A DNA stretch of 40,392 bases from Cyanobacteria bacterium FACHB-502 (GCA_014695325.1 JACJNZ010000078.1:1-40392); one strand, 5' to 3'; positions 8,280-16,083 are shown, numbered from the stretch's first letter. Translations and numbers: made by a program. The notes: generated by a model not told the origin, from the letters alone.

Positions 8280-9014
8280 ATGACTTTATCTTCGCGTCCC
8301 GAAAACTGGCAGGAACTTTTGGCAGGCTATGCTCTGGGTGATCTCAGTCCCGAAGAAGCGGAGGTGCTCAGGCAACTGCTGGACACCCATCCTGATTTAC
8401 GTCAGGAAATGGCTCAGCTTCAAGAGGTACTGGCACTCATGCCCTATGGACTCCCCGAACAGGAACCGCCGCCCCATTTACGCGAGGCGATTTTGCAGCA
8501 GGCGCGATCGGAGCCAAAGACGAATCGGGTTTCGCGTCGTTCTCGTCAGCCCCGCTTCTGGGTGGGTTTAGGAGGAGCCGTTGCTGCCCTGGTGGTTGGG
8601 GCACTGACGGTCGACAATTATCGCTTGCGCCAGGAAAATGCCACTGCGAAAGCCCTGGTTGCGACGCTAAAGCAGCCGAATTTGCAGCTCTTTAGCCTTC
8701 AGGGAACAGGGGATGCGACTCAAGCTTCAGGCAGTTTGGTGGTGAATCCGGGGCAGCAGGTTGTGATTGTGCTGGTGCAGAATTTGCCGCAATTGCCTGC
8801 GGATCGGGTGTATCGACTCTGGGCGATCGAGCCGGGCAAATCCCAGCCCATCTTCTTCGGAGAGTTTAACAGCAACCCGACAAACCAAACGAATGCAGCC
8901 TGGCAAATTCCTGCAGTCACGTTGAATGCGCCTCCCGAAAAGATGCTGATTACGGCTGAAAAAGCGGCAGATCCGCCTGTTCCGGCAGGAGAACTGGTGA
9001 TGAACAGCCTGTGA
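8280..9014 (+). CDS. Membrane anti-sigma factor (RskA-like C-terminal domain)
   Basis: Single-pass membrane protein of 244 residues from the ATG at 8280; an in-frame TTG at 8259 is less likely. The N-terminal cytoplasmic part (WQELLAGYALGDLSPEEAEVLRQLL) matches sigma-binding anti-sigma domains and lacks the zinc His/Cys set. A membrane segment (FWVGLGGAVAALVVGALTV) lies at about residues 91-110. The extracytoplasmic domain has the anti-sigma-K signature: GSLVVNPGQQVVIVLVQNLP, RVYRLWAIEPGKSQPIFFGEF. It should hold the sigma factor inactive until an envelope signal. No Shine-Dalgarno is obvious; translation may depend on the upstream gene. Confidence 0.88.
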   Translation: MTLSSRPENWQELLAGYALGDLSPEEAEVLRQLLDTHPDLRQEMAQLQEVLALMPYGLPEQEPPPHLREAILQQARSEPKTNRVSRRSRQPRFWVGLGGAVAALVVGALTVDNYRLRQENATAKALVATLKQPNLQLFSLQGTGDATQASGSLVVNPGQQVVIVLVQNLPQLPADRVYRLWAIEPGKSQPIFFGEFNSNPTNQTNAAWQIPAVTLNAPPEKMLITAEKAADPPVPAGELVMNSL

Positions 9015-9025
9015 AAAGGATCTCA

Positions 9026-9131
9026 TCAAACCTCGTAAACTTCGAACGGAAGCCGATCGGGATCTTGGAAGAAGGTAAACCGTTTTCCGGGCAGTTTCTC
9101 TTCTTCTAGAACCCCTGCCTCACTAACATTT
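9026..9131 (-). pseudogene. Decayed 3' end of a VOC (glyoxalase-fold) gene
   Basis: Reading leftwards, the frame from about 9125 to TGA at 9026-9028 encodes GVLEEEKLPGKRFTFFQDPD then RLPFEVYEV. This is the C-terminus of the intact VOC gene at 15697-16083, which ends ELTGKRFTFFQDPDRLPLEVYEI. The DNA is nearly identical over about 40 bases (cgatcgggatctt...ccgttttccgg) but diverges elsewhere, mostly at silent sites. About 95 N-terminal residues are missing. It lies directly after the anti-sigma stop, in the same orientation as the intact copy 6.6 kb away. Confidence 0.8.
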
Positions 9132-9576
9132 CAGAAGACTTCCTTTTCTAAAGACCTAAAAAAGACCTAAATCTCACACCTTTGCTGTTTAATGCGGGGT
9201 GGAGCTTTGTCATTCTTAACAAACTGTTGTGAACCAAGAATACACCTCTGTTTAGGGATAAGTTTACATCCCCTCTTTTAGTAAGTAGGCATCAGAGATA
9301 GCCCGCTCATCTTAGCTTCCGTCTAATTCCGTTACAGGGATCTTAGGCAGAATGCAAGGCGAAGACCGACGGAAGAAACGCTGAAGAATTCGGGTTAACT
9401 GCCGAAATCGGAATATTATACGGAAAATTTGTCGGGTTAATGTCTGAGTTGGGGGATTAGACGGAATTGATTCAGCCTAATTGCCTCTACAGGGTAAATA
9501 GCCCGAATCAGTTCGGCATAATTAAGAGTTAGGCGTCTGCCTTACCTCGATGAACCCTTAGATTTACCAGAAGCTT
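9132..9576. other. Gene-free stretch with a possible weak attC-like right end
   Basis: No coding sequence is recognisable. Near its right end GTTAGGC (9528-9534) matches the integron R' core-site consensus GTTRRRY, and GCCTAAT (9475-9481) resembles R''. The inner arms do not pair convincingly, so this is only a candidate degenerate attC. It would bound the broken cassette-like gene starting at 9577. Confidence 0.25.
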
Positions 9577-10094
9577 ATGGTACGAATCTTCGATGGGCGG
9601 TTGCACATCCACTATGGTCAAGCTTACATCGAACCTTTCGAAAGCAGGGGCGTTGGTTTAGAAGATTCCTTTTGCGGCCAAAACAACGGACTGTGTGGAG
9701 CTGCTTCGCCAGGAATGCTTTTTCTCCTTACAGGTCTGCACACCGGCGATGTTAGCTTTGTCCTTGATGTGCTGGACGCTCCGCCACCTCTTGATGATAC
9801 TTGGGAAGAGATTGTGGAAGTTTCCTTCGCCCCCAGTTCAGAAAAGGTGATTTTGTCTGAATGGGGGGTGAATATGTGTGCGATGTTCCGCTCCTGCAAG
9901 AAATTTATCGTGTGCGCTACTGCGCTCGTGATATGGATCGCGGAAAAGAGATCGATACTTATGGAGAGGGTGAGCCAGTAGACTTTTATGCTTTGACTTT
10001 CTGGTGAGCTGATTCAGCCCCGGATGTCGTGATAAAGCAAACCTCGCAAGTAGCAGCCTACTGGCACAATTGGGTACGAACCTTGAAGCTCTAA
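9577..10094 (+). pseudogene. Broken cassette-like gene of unknown function (frameshift and TGA)
   Basis: A protein family of unknown function (I recall similar proteins, with an RVRYCARxMD motif, in actinobacteria and cyanobacteria) is encoded in two frames. The ATG frame starts MVRIFDGRLHIHYGQAYIEP and includes NNGLCGAASPGMLFLLTGLH. At a run of six G (9863-9868) the conserved sequence moves frame: EYVCDVPLLQEIYRVRYCAR, then GEGEPVDFYALTFW. One additional G would restore the frame. TGA at 10005-10007 follows, and the same frame continues ADSAPDVVIKQTSQVAAYWH to TAA at 10092. Two lesions argue for a real pseudogene rather than one sequencing error. An attC-like site begins 28 bases later. Confidence 0.8.
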
Positions 10095-10121
10095 ATTCTT
10101 TCCACCCGTGATACTCAAGTC

Positions 10122-10209
10122 GCATAACAAATCGCTGAACCGGAACGGAGGCAAGCTGTATAGTTAAGTCCTAAAGGTTATCGTCGTCCGGTTAGCCCAA
10201 TCGTTGGGC
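10122..10209 (+). repeat. attC-like integron recombination site A
   Basis: An 88-bp imperfect inverted repeat. The outer boxes are GCATAAC (R'') and GTTGGGC (R', 10203-10209, matching GTTRRRY). After spacers of 5 and 6 bases come the inner boxes GCTGAACCGG (left) and the complement of GCTAACCGG (right). The left inner box has one extra G relative to the right, the unpaired base typical of attC. The centre is unpaired. Confidence 0.75.
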
Positions 10210-10326
10210 TGCTGATGTTGTCGGTTTGGGCTATACCTGACAGCGATCGGTGAGATGCCTGATGTGAAGTTAGTATTGGTTGTGAGAAATTGCTCTCATG
10301 GCTAGGACATAGGTTCAGATGCTGCA

Positions 10327-10887
10327 ATGAGAAACCTCGTAATTACTCCCCCGTTTGCATTGCCACTCTACATTCTTCCAATTAGTCTGTGGCTGTTGAA
10401 CTGGTTTTACCTGATCGACCCTTATTTTGAAGCAGTCAGTCAGCTTGATAGCCACACAGACGGACAATCTATGGTAATCGGGTTAGGTCAAGTCACAGCA
10501 TTGCCTGCCCTTCCGTTCATTGTTTTCATCCTTTTTCTGATTCTCAGACAGTATCCAGGCTCTGCACCCCTGTTGTCCTGGAACTCTCAGAAACAGGGGT
10601 TAAGCATTTTCTGGACAGTATTGTTTTTATCCTTGTCCTTTATCTTGATTACGGAAGCCCAGCAAATGATGTCTTTAGGGCTGTGGCTAAATGCTTTAGC
10701 CTGTTTGACTTGGGTTTATCTATTTCTAGCATTCCGTTCCATTGTGATAGAAAAAACAAAGGATGTTGAAGTCGTACTCCCAAGTACCGATCCGGAGTAT
10801 CTCATTTGTCCCCGATGTAAGTTAGAACAGTGGCGAGGATATGATGAGTGTCAAAAATGCGGCAAACACATCGCACATTTCCAGTGA
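10327..10887 (+). CDS. Four-helix membrane protein with C-terminal zinc ribbon (cassette gene)
   Basis: Unrecognised protein of 186 residues. Four hydrophobic segments are visible (about residues 5-28, 55-75, 95-115 and 118-142). The short C-terminal cytoplasmic tail has two CxxC pairs, CPRCKLEQWRGYDECQKCG, a zinc ribbon. This layout occurs in small membrane proteins of unknown role. It lies between attC-like sites A and B, so it is the sole gene of a 771-nt cassette, with its start 124 bases after the predicted crossover. No strong Shine-Dalgarno. Function unknown. Confidence 0.75.
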   Translation: MRNLVITPPFALPLYILPISLWLLNWFYLIDPYFEAVSQLDSHTDGQSMVIGLGQVTALPALPFIVFILFLILRQYPGSAPLLSWNSQKQGLSIFWTVLFLSLSFILITEAQQMMSLGLWLNALACLTWVYLFLAFRSIVIEKTKDVEVVLPSTDPEYLICPRCKLEQWRGYDECQKCGKHIAHFQ

Positions 10888-10895
10888 GCAGCGTA

Positions 10896-10980
10896 CCCCA
10901 ACACTGCGCTGGAGCGGATGAAATGAAAGTGCCTACTGAACTCCTAGGCTCTCTGGCACCGCTCAGCTTCGCCGTTATAC
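10896..10980 (+). repeat. attC-like integron recombination site B
   Basis: An 85-bp imperfect inverted repeat. R'' is CCCCAAC (10896-10902) and R' is GTTATAC (10974-10980). The inner boxes are GCTGGAGCGG (left, 5-base spacer) and the complement of GCTGAGCGG (right, 6-base spacer), again with a single extra G on the left. It starts nine bases after the stop of the zinc-ribbon membrane protein. Confidence 0.75.
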
Positions 10981-11004
10981 AGTTTGAACATTAAGCTTGC
11001 TGAT

Positions 11005-11562
11005 ATGGAGATCGTAACCAAAAGATTTTTGCTGCGTGATTTCGTTGAGTCAGATCGATCTTCATTCTTAGACTATCAAGCTGATCCTCGCAGTCAAATC
11101 TTCTACGAACCAGGTCAAGCTAGTTCCGAAAATTCAATACGTTTGTTTAAGACATTTTGCACATGGGCTTCTGAGCATCCTCGTCTTAACTACCAACTTG
11201 CGATTGTGCAACGGCATGAACCTTGCATGCTTATCGGCTGCTGCGGACTGCGGGGAAGAGGGTGTGATGCAGGTGAGATGGAATTGGGGATTGAACTTGC
11301 ACCTGACTATTGGGGACGATATGCCTACGCGATCGAGGTTGGGCGCGCCCTGCTCGATTTCGGGTTTTGGGAACTAAGACTAGAGGTGATCTCTGGCTCT
11401 ACTGTAAGTGCAAACGTGCGGATTGCTCGGTTGGCAGAGTGGATCGGAGCGGAAGTAGTTGCCATCCGTCCGGCGGGCTCTACATGGATGTCCGAACAAG
11501 GTTGGAGCGAGGTAGAGTGGCGAATCACGAGAGATCAATGGGAGCGTCGCATCACTGTATAA
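11005..11562 (+). CDS. GNAT-family N-acetyltransferase (cassette gene)
   Basis: Acetyl-CoA-dependent N-acetyltransferase of the RimJ/RimL-like group, 185 residues. It opens MEIVTKRFLLRDFVESDRSS, the usual first strand. LIGCCGLRGRGCDAGEMELGIELAPDYWGRYAYAIEVGRA contains strand beta-4 and the acetyl-CoA loop (Y/WGRYAY region), and NVRIARLAEWIGAE the later helix. The substrate (protein N-terminus, antibiotic or small amine) cannot be told. The ATG at 11005 is preferred over the in-frame TTG at 10984, which nearly abuts attC-like site B. The TAA stop overlaps the R'' box of site C, a compact cassette arrangement. GNAT enzymes are frequent integron cargo. Confidence 0.88.
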   Translation: MEIVTKRFLLRDFVESDRSSFLDYQADPRSQIFYEPGQASSENSIRLFKTFCTWASEHPRLNYQLAIVQRHEPCMLIGCCGLRGRGCDAGEMELGIELAPDYWGRYAYAIEVGRALLDFGFWELRLEVISGSTVSANVRIARLAEWIGAEVVAIRPAGSTWMSEQGWSEVEWRITRDQWERRITV

Positions 11563-11643
11563 CAATCGCAATGCACTGGAACAATTCAGTTTGGTTGGTT
11601 TGTTGCAAAAGACATTAGTGTCCGGTGATTGCAAGCGTTAGCC
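11557..11643 (+). repeat. attC-like integron recombination site C
   Basis: An 87-bp imperfect inverted repeat. R'' GTATAAC (11557-11563) overlaps the acetyltransferase stop codon and R' is GTTAGCC (11637-11643). The inner boxes are GCAATGCACTGGA (left) and the complement of GCAATCACCGGA (right), with one extra G on the left as in the other sites. Confidence 0.75.
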
Positions 11644-12191
11644 TGCTTTGTTCGTGGGTTGAGGCAGCACAAAAAAATTGTCTGTAGGTGTTCAAAGCCA
11701 AGTTACTGCAAGGTTATCTATAGGACAGTTGCTTAAGGTTGACAGTTCACTCTTGCTGGGAGAAATGTGAATGTTACATTCGCAATGGTTTCCTTCCAGA
11801 GGGGCAAGCGCTGTCTCACATGGTCGGACTCGCATTACCTCAGATAACGGTTTGGCAATCGTCGGGTCATCAATCATTTAAGCAAGCGCGATCGCCCGAC
11901 TATGTAGAATGCGTATGGCCTTTGCCATAGCTTCGCTAAACCCTTGCGTAACGCATCATCTATCCCCCGTACACGTATAACGAGCTTACGCGATCTGGAC
12001 TCAGATCCTGGATGCGTTGCTCTGTGGGGGTTAAGGCATAGACCCGGTGAAGCACTTGCAGTATACATCACTCTCCTGGCTGATGATACCCATCCGCCCT
12101 ATATCCCTGCGCCTAACTACATAGCGATAGCTGCTTGCGTTGCCGATCGCTCGGGTGTAAAGCAATACAATAGAGACAGCGATCTCCATCT
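11644..12191. other. Gene-free stretch with dispersed-repeat fragments
   Basis: No credible gene was found in these 548 bases between attC-like site C and the signalling pair. Around 11887-11965 there is sequence of the dispersed, palindrome-rich cyanobacterial kind (atggcctttgccatagct; gcgtaacgcatc), and ggatgcgttgc at about 12009 partly inverts it. The short open frames here have no recognisable protein character. Confidence 0.4.
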
Positions 12192-12215
12192 TTAGTTAAG
12201 GTATTAGTTAAGGTA
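12192..12215. repeat. Perfect 12-bp tandem duplication
   Basis: ttagttaaggta occurs twice in direct succession, 72 bases before the start of the methanogen-output-domain gene. It may lie in that gene's promoter region. Confidence 0.8.
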
Positions 12216-12287
12216 ATGGATCAATCTGCTCGATGGCATTATAGTTTTGAGTAAATTTTTGCTGAACTTTATTCACGAGATATTGCT

Positions 12288-12836
12288 ATGAATAGTTCTC
12301 TTAAGTCCGAAACACCTGTGAAGGATCTCAGAATTCCTTTGGAGCGGGATGTGTTTTTACGTACCTTAATTCGAGAGTTAGCAGGTACTTTACAGGATGT
12401 AGTGGGGTTAGAAGAAGCCTCAGGGTTTATTAGTGTAGTGGGGCAAAACATGGGGAGGCAAATAGACCAGGACTATAAAGCGGCTCTAGAGGTATCCCAT
12501 CTAACGCGAGAGCAAGTAGCCGATGTTTTCGTGGATTTGAAGCGGCGAATCCAGGGTGACTTCTATATCATCGAACAAACGGATGAAAAGATTGTCTTAG
12601 GGAACCGTGCTTGCCCGTTTGCTGAAAAAGTCATCGATCGCCCCGCTATGTGTATGATGACCTCAAATGTTTTTGGCTCCATTGCAGCGGACAATTTAGG
12701 GTACGCCAAGGTGGAACTGCAAGAGACGATAGCGACGGGGGCGCCTGGATGCCAGGTGGTCGTTTATTTGAAACCCACTCCAGAGGCAGAAGAAAGTCAA
12801 GGAAGAGAATACTTCAGGGGAGAGAATGAGGGGTGA
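12288..12836 (+). CDS. Methanogen output domain 1 (MetOD1)-like protein
   Basis: Protein of 182 residues resembling the MetOD1 domain found with histidine kinases. The diagnostic part is the C-terminal half: [20 protein letters not shown], then [20 protein letters not shown] and [11 protein letters not shown], with three cysteines (CPF, CMM, GC) in the positions expected of this cysteine-bearing domain. The N-terminal half is helical. It is proposed as an output or sensory partner of the kinase; whether it binds a ligand or metal is unknown. Its stop overlaps the GTG start of the kinase by four bases (GTGA), so the two are translationally coupled. Confidence 0.72.
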   Translation: MNSSLKSETPVKDLRIPLERDVFLRTLIRELAGTLQDVVGLEEASGFISVVGQNMGRQIDQDYKAALEVSHLTREQVADVFVDLKRRIQGDFYIIEQTDEKIVLGNRACPFAEKVIDRPAMCMMTSNVFGSIAADNLGYAKVELQETIATGAPGCQVVVYLKPTPEAEESQGREYFRGENEG

Positions 12837-14500
12837 CTCCCGAACAGTTTCTCGAATTCGCCAGACTTTTGCCAGAACCCGTGCTCCTAATTTCGGTAAA
12901 CGGTCAGATCCTGGCTGCCAACCCGTCATTCTCCAAGATGCTGGGGCTACACCACCAGATACTGCAAGGGAAAATGCTCTTTGAGCTGGTAACCAATCCT
13001 CCTGATCAAGTCAGACAGTATCTACGCAATTGCTCCAGCAGTCGAGGAATGGTGCTTGGATCATTAACCTTGAGTGCCAACAATGGAGAAACTTGCTTGT
13101 GTCGCTCTGAAGGGGCAGCCATCCGACCGTGGTCACCCGAATCGCCTGCATTAATTTTATTGCGCTTAAAAAGTAGGGAATCTGCCAGTAGCCGATTCAT
13201 CCTACTTAACAAGAAGATCGATGAATTGGCAAAAGAGATCCGGCAACGGAAACGAGCGGAAGAAGAGCGGGCTCAACTTCTGGTGCAGGAACAAAAAGCA
13301 CGAGCGGAGGCTGAGAAAGCACGAGCAGAAGCTGAGAATCTTAATCGATTGAAGGATGAATTTCTCTCAACCGTTTCCCATGAACTGCGGACCCCCCTCA
13401 ATGCCATCCTTGGCTGGTCTCAGATCCTTCGGACCAAGAGGGTAGACGAAGCAACGATGAATCGCGCTCTGGAAACGATCGGGCGCAACGCTAGATCTCA
13501 GGCGCAGTTGGTTGATGATCTCCTGGATATCTCACGCATTATTACAGGAAAGATTCGCCTCGATGTTCAAACGGTTGAGCTATTGCCGGTGATTGAGGCA
13601 GCGATGGATACGGTGCGACCTACCGCTGATGCAAAAAACATACGACTGCAATCGGTGCTCGATCCAGCAGCAGGTCCTGTTTTAGGAGACTCCGAGCGGC
13701 TACAGCAAATTGTCTGGAATCTGCTCAGCAATGCGATCAAGTTCACATCGAAACACGGGCGGGTTCAGGTTTGCCTACAACGAATTAACTCTCATGTTGA
13801 AATTGTTGTGGCGGATACAGGTCAAGGCATCAGTGCCGAATTCCTCCCCTACGTCTTCGAGCGCTTTCGCCAGGCAGATAGTTCCATCACCCGTTCCTTT
13901 GGTGGGCTAGGGCTGGGTTTAGCGATCGTCCGCCAATTGGTGGAGCTGCATGGCGGAACGGTGCACGCTGAAAGCCCAGGAGAAGGACAAGGATCAACGT
14001 TTACAGTGAAACTACCACTGATGGCTGTTGGACTGACAGCAATTGAACCAGAACGGGTGCATCCAGCGGTGGGAGGCAGTGTCCCGTTTGACTGCTCCCC
14101 TCGGCTAGATGGATTGAGGATACTAATCGTGGATGACGACGCGGATATTCGGGATTTACTCACCTACACGCTAGAAGTTTGTGGGGCAGAAGTCATGGCT
14201 GCAGTTTCAGCAGACGATGCAATCTCAGCACTAACCGCATCTTCGACGCCGATGGATATATTAATTAGTGATATTGGGATGCCGGATGAAGACGGTTATG
14301 CTCTGTTACGTCGAGTCAGAGCACTGGAACCAGAAAACGGAGGAAAAATTCCCGCTATAGCCCTGACAGCGTATGCCAGAACTCAGGATCGCAGGGCTGC
14401 TCTTTTAGCAGGCTTCCAGTCCCATGTTGCCAAACCAGTTGAACCTGCTGAATTAATTGCAGTGATTGCAAATCTGGCTGGACGAATCAGAGGTATCTAA
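12833..14500 (+). CDS. PAS hybrid sensor histidine kinase with receiver domain
   Basis: Soluble hybrid kinase of 555 residues. An N-terminal PAS domain (about residues 1-115, [20 protein letters not shown]) is followed by a coiled coil rich in KARAEAE repeats (120-170). HisKA carries the phosphorylated H183 in [14 protein letters not shown]. The HATPase domain has the N-box NLLSNAIKF (296-304), G1 VADTGQGIS and G2 GGLGLGLAI. The C-terminal receiver has DDD (434-436), phospho-acceptor D480 ([12 protein letters not shown]) and K534. There is no membrane segment. The GTG start at 12833 overlaps the stop of the MetOD1-like gene. No DNA-binding output is present, so that neighbour is a likely partner. 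Confidence 0.93.
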   Translation: MTPEQFLEFARLLPEPVLLISVNGQILAANPSFSKMLGLHHQILQGKMLFELVTNPPDQVRQYLRNCSSSRGMVLGSLTLSANNGETCLCRSEGAAIRPWSPESPALILLRLKSRESASSRFILLNKKIDELAKEIRQRKRAEEERAQLLVQEQKARAEAEKARAEAENLNRLKDEFLSTVSHELRTPLNAILGWSQILRTKRVDEATMNRALETIGRNARSQAQLVDDLLDISRIITGKIRLDVQTVELLPVIEAAMDTVRPTADAKNIRLQSVLDPAAGPVLGDSERLQQIVWNLLSNAIKFTSKHGRVQVCLQRINSHVEIVVADTGQGISAEFLPYVFERFRQADSSITRSFGGLGLGLAIVRQLVELHGGTVHAESPGEGQGSTFTVKLPLMAVGLTAIEPERVHPAVGGSVPFDCSPRLDGLRILIVDDDADIRDLLTYTLEVCGAEVMAAVSADDAISALTASSTPMDILISDIGMPDEDGYALLRRVRALEPENGGKIPAIALTAYARTQDRRAALLAGFQSHVAKPVEPAELIAVIANLAGRIRGI

Positions 14501-14565
14501 TACCAATTTGCGATTTCGGACTTGGCTGTAGGAATGTCTATGGCTACGGCACTTCCAGAGTAACG

Positions 14566-14724
14566 ATGGTAGTGCGAGCGCCCAGAAGTCTTCGGGTTCG
14601 TGATTTTGAGGTCATCGGCAAGGGGTGCGATCGTTCAAAAGGATGTTAGTTGGGGCGATCGTGGTTTCGAGCTAAACTGTGGAAAGCCAAGCAGAGTGAG
14701 GCGATCGGTGAAGTTGCAGGCTAA
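14566..14724 (+). pseudogene. Possible broken short cassette ORF ending in site D
   Basis: From ATG 14566 a frame reads MVVRAPRSLRVRDFEVIGKG, meets TAG at 14647-14649, then continues in the same frame through SWFRAKLWKAKQSEAIGEVA to TAA at 14722-14724. That stop lies inside the R'' box of attC-like site D, as the acetyltransferase stop does at site C. The protein is not recognised, and the case rests mainly on position. Confidence 0.25.
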
Positions 14725-14799
14725 CAAGTCGTTGGAGCGGACGCTCGCCCTTGGTGCTCAGTTCAAGATCTCTGCAGCCGCTCAACTTTGCCGTTATCT
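14719..14799 (+). repeat. attC-like integron recombination site D
   Basis: An 81-bp imperfect inverted repeat. R'' is GGCTAAC (14719-14725) and R' is GTTATCT (14793-14799). The inner boxes are GTTGGAGCGG (left, 5-base spacer) and the complement of GTTGAGCGG (right, 6-base spacer), with one extra G on the left. Its inner boxes are closest to those of site B. Confidence 0.75.
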
Positions 14800-14892
14800 C
14801 GCTTGAGTTGTAAGTAGTGGTAGTAGTTTCAAAGCCATCTGTTCATATCGAGAGCAAGTAAATTTCAGAAAATAAGCATATCAGCAAGCTAG

Positions 14893-15645
14893 ATGAAGCC
14901 TGAAGTCATTACTGCAATCCTTGCAGCAATTGTTGCCGTTATTAGCGCAGTCATCAGTATTTACGGTCAAACTCGTATTGCCCGATTAACTGACCGCCTT
15001 ACAAAGCAGCGTGAAGCCGAATCGCGTGAAGCTCAGACGGCTGCTTTAATGTCTAAGTACCGAGATCCCTTATTGCGCTCAGCGATTGATCTTCAGAGCC
15101 GCTTGTACAACATTCATCAGAACAGGTTTTTGGAGCGTTTCTACCATCGATCGCCATCCTCACAGAGCTATGCGATTAACAACACCCTGTACGTTGTGGC
15201 GGAGTACCTTGGATGGGTAGAAATTTTACGCCGAGAAATTCAGTTTTTGGACTTGGGTGAGCTAGAACTGAACCGTCCCTTGAGTGAACTACTGGTCAAT
15301 ATCAATCAAGCCTTTGCACATTACAAAGCCGGAGGCACTTTCCAACTCCATAACGGTAAGCAGCGAGCGATTGGGGAAATCATGACAGTTCCTCGTTCTA
15401 ATAGTGAAGCGATTGGATATGATTGCATTGGTTACGCAACGTTTGTGAAAAAGATGAGCGATCCGGAGTTTGCGGGCTGGTTCGCGAAGCTGAGAGACGA
15501 TATTGACACGATGGGAAATGCGTCAAAGGTTGAAGCTGAGAGACTTGTATTAATTCACAGTAAGCTCATCGATCTAATTGATTTCCTTGATCCTCACCAC
15601 GTTCGAGTGCCGCCAAAGTACCGAACTAGGATTGAACAGAAATAA
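14893..15645 (+). CDS. Membrane-anchored protein of unknown function
   Basis: Unrecognised protein of 250 residues. One N-terminal membrane helix (ITAILAAIVAVISAVISIYG, residues 5-24) is followed by a charged coiled-coil-like stretch (RLTDRLTKQREAESREAQ) and a mostly helical domain with KYRDPLLRSAIDLQSRLYNI, then NNTLYVVAEYLGWVEILRRE and IQFLDLG. Uncharacterised single-helix proteins with such domains are common in accessory regions, which hints at a stress or defence role, but nothing catalytic is seen. It begins 94 bases after the crossover of attC-like site D and has no attC after it, so it may be non-cassette or have lost its site. The ATG start is clear; no Shine-Dalgarno. Confidence 0.8.
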   Translation: MKPEVITAILAAIVAVISAVISIYGQTRIARLTDRLTKQREAESREAQTAALMSKYRDPLLRSAIDLQSRLYNIHQNRFLERFYHRSPSSQSYAINNTLYVVAEYLGWVEILRREIQFLDLGELELNRPLSELLVNINQAFAHYKAGGTFQLHNGKQRAIGEIMTVPRSNSEAIGYDCIGYATFVKKMSDPEFAGWFAKLRDDIDTMGNASKVEAERLVLIHSKLIDLIDFLDPHHVRVPPKYRTRIEQK

Positions 15646-15696
15646 GAACCTTGTTTATAGTCGCGTTAGGGCGTAAGCCAAAAAGGTATTGAACGC

Positions 15697-16083
15697 TTAT
15701 ATCTCATAAACTTCCAGTGGCAGTCGATCGGGATCTTGAAAAAAGGTAAACCGTTTTCCGGTTAGTTCATCCACTCGAATTGGCTCGAGTTCTACGCCTT
15801 TCGATCGCAAATCTGCCACGGCTTGATCTAAATCTTCAACTGCAAAAGAAAGATGGCGCAGCCCACAGGCTTCGGGACGGCTGGGGCGATCGGGCGGATC
15901 GGGAAAGGAAAAGAGTTCGATCGCATCGCTTTCGCCGACTTTCAGATCAAGCTTGTAGGAATTGCGGGCGGCGCGGTAGGTTTCCTGAATAATTGGAAAG
16001 CCGAGAATTTGCGTATAGAAATGTTTGGAACGATCGTAGTTTGAGCAAATAATGGCAACGTGGTGAAAGCCTTTAGTTTGCAT
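15697..16083 (-). CDS. VOC family (glyoxalase-fold) metalloprotein, YaeR-like
   Basis: Vicinal-oxygen-chelate protein of 128 residues from the ATG at 16083; upstream open frame is not family-like. It starts KGFHHVAIICSNYDRSKHFY, the first beta-alpha-beta-beta-beta module, and ends RFTFFQDPDRLPLEVYEI. Four metal ligands are in place: H8, E56 (IELFSF), H77 (LRHLSF) and E124 (LEVYE). The group resembles YaeR/SMU1112c-type lyases or isomerases of unknown substrate. It lies 25 bases downstream of the sorbosone-dehydrogenase-like gene, likely one transcript. A decayed 3' copy sits at 9026-9131 in the same orientation. Confidence 0.88.
   Translation of the reverse strand: MQTKGFHHVAIICSNYDRSKHFYTQILGFPIIQETYRAARNSYKLDLKVGESDAIELFSFPDPPDRPSRPEACGLRHLSFAVEDLDQAVADLRSKGVELEPIRVDELTGKRFTFFQDPDRLPLEVYEI

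Noticed and set aside
15661-15680. Another attC R' box (GTTAGGG) after the gene at 14893-15645
   Set aside because: It is only 20 bases past the stop, with no R''/inner boxes at a suitable distance; gcgttagggcgtaagcc looks like a fragment of the dispersed GCGTTA repeat.
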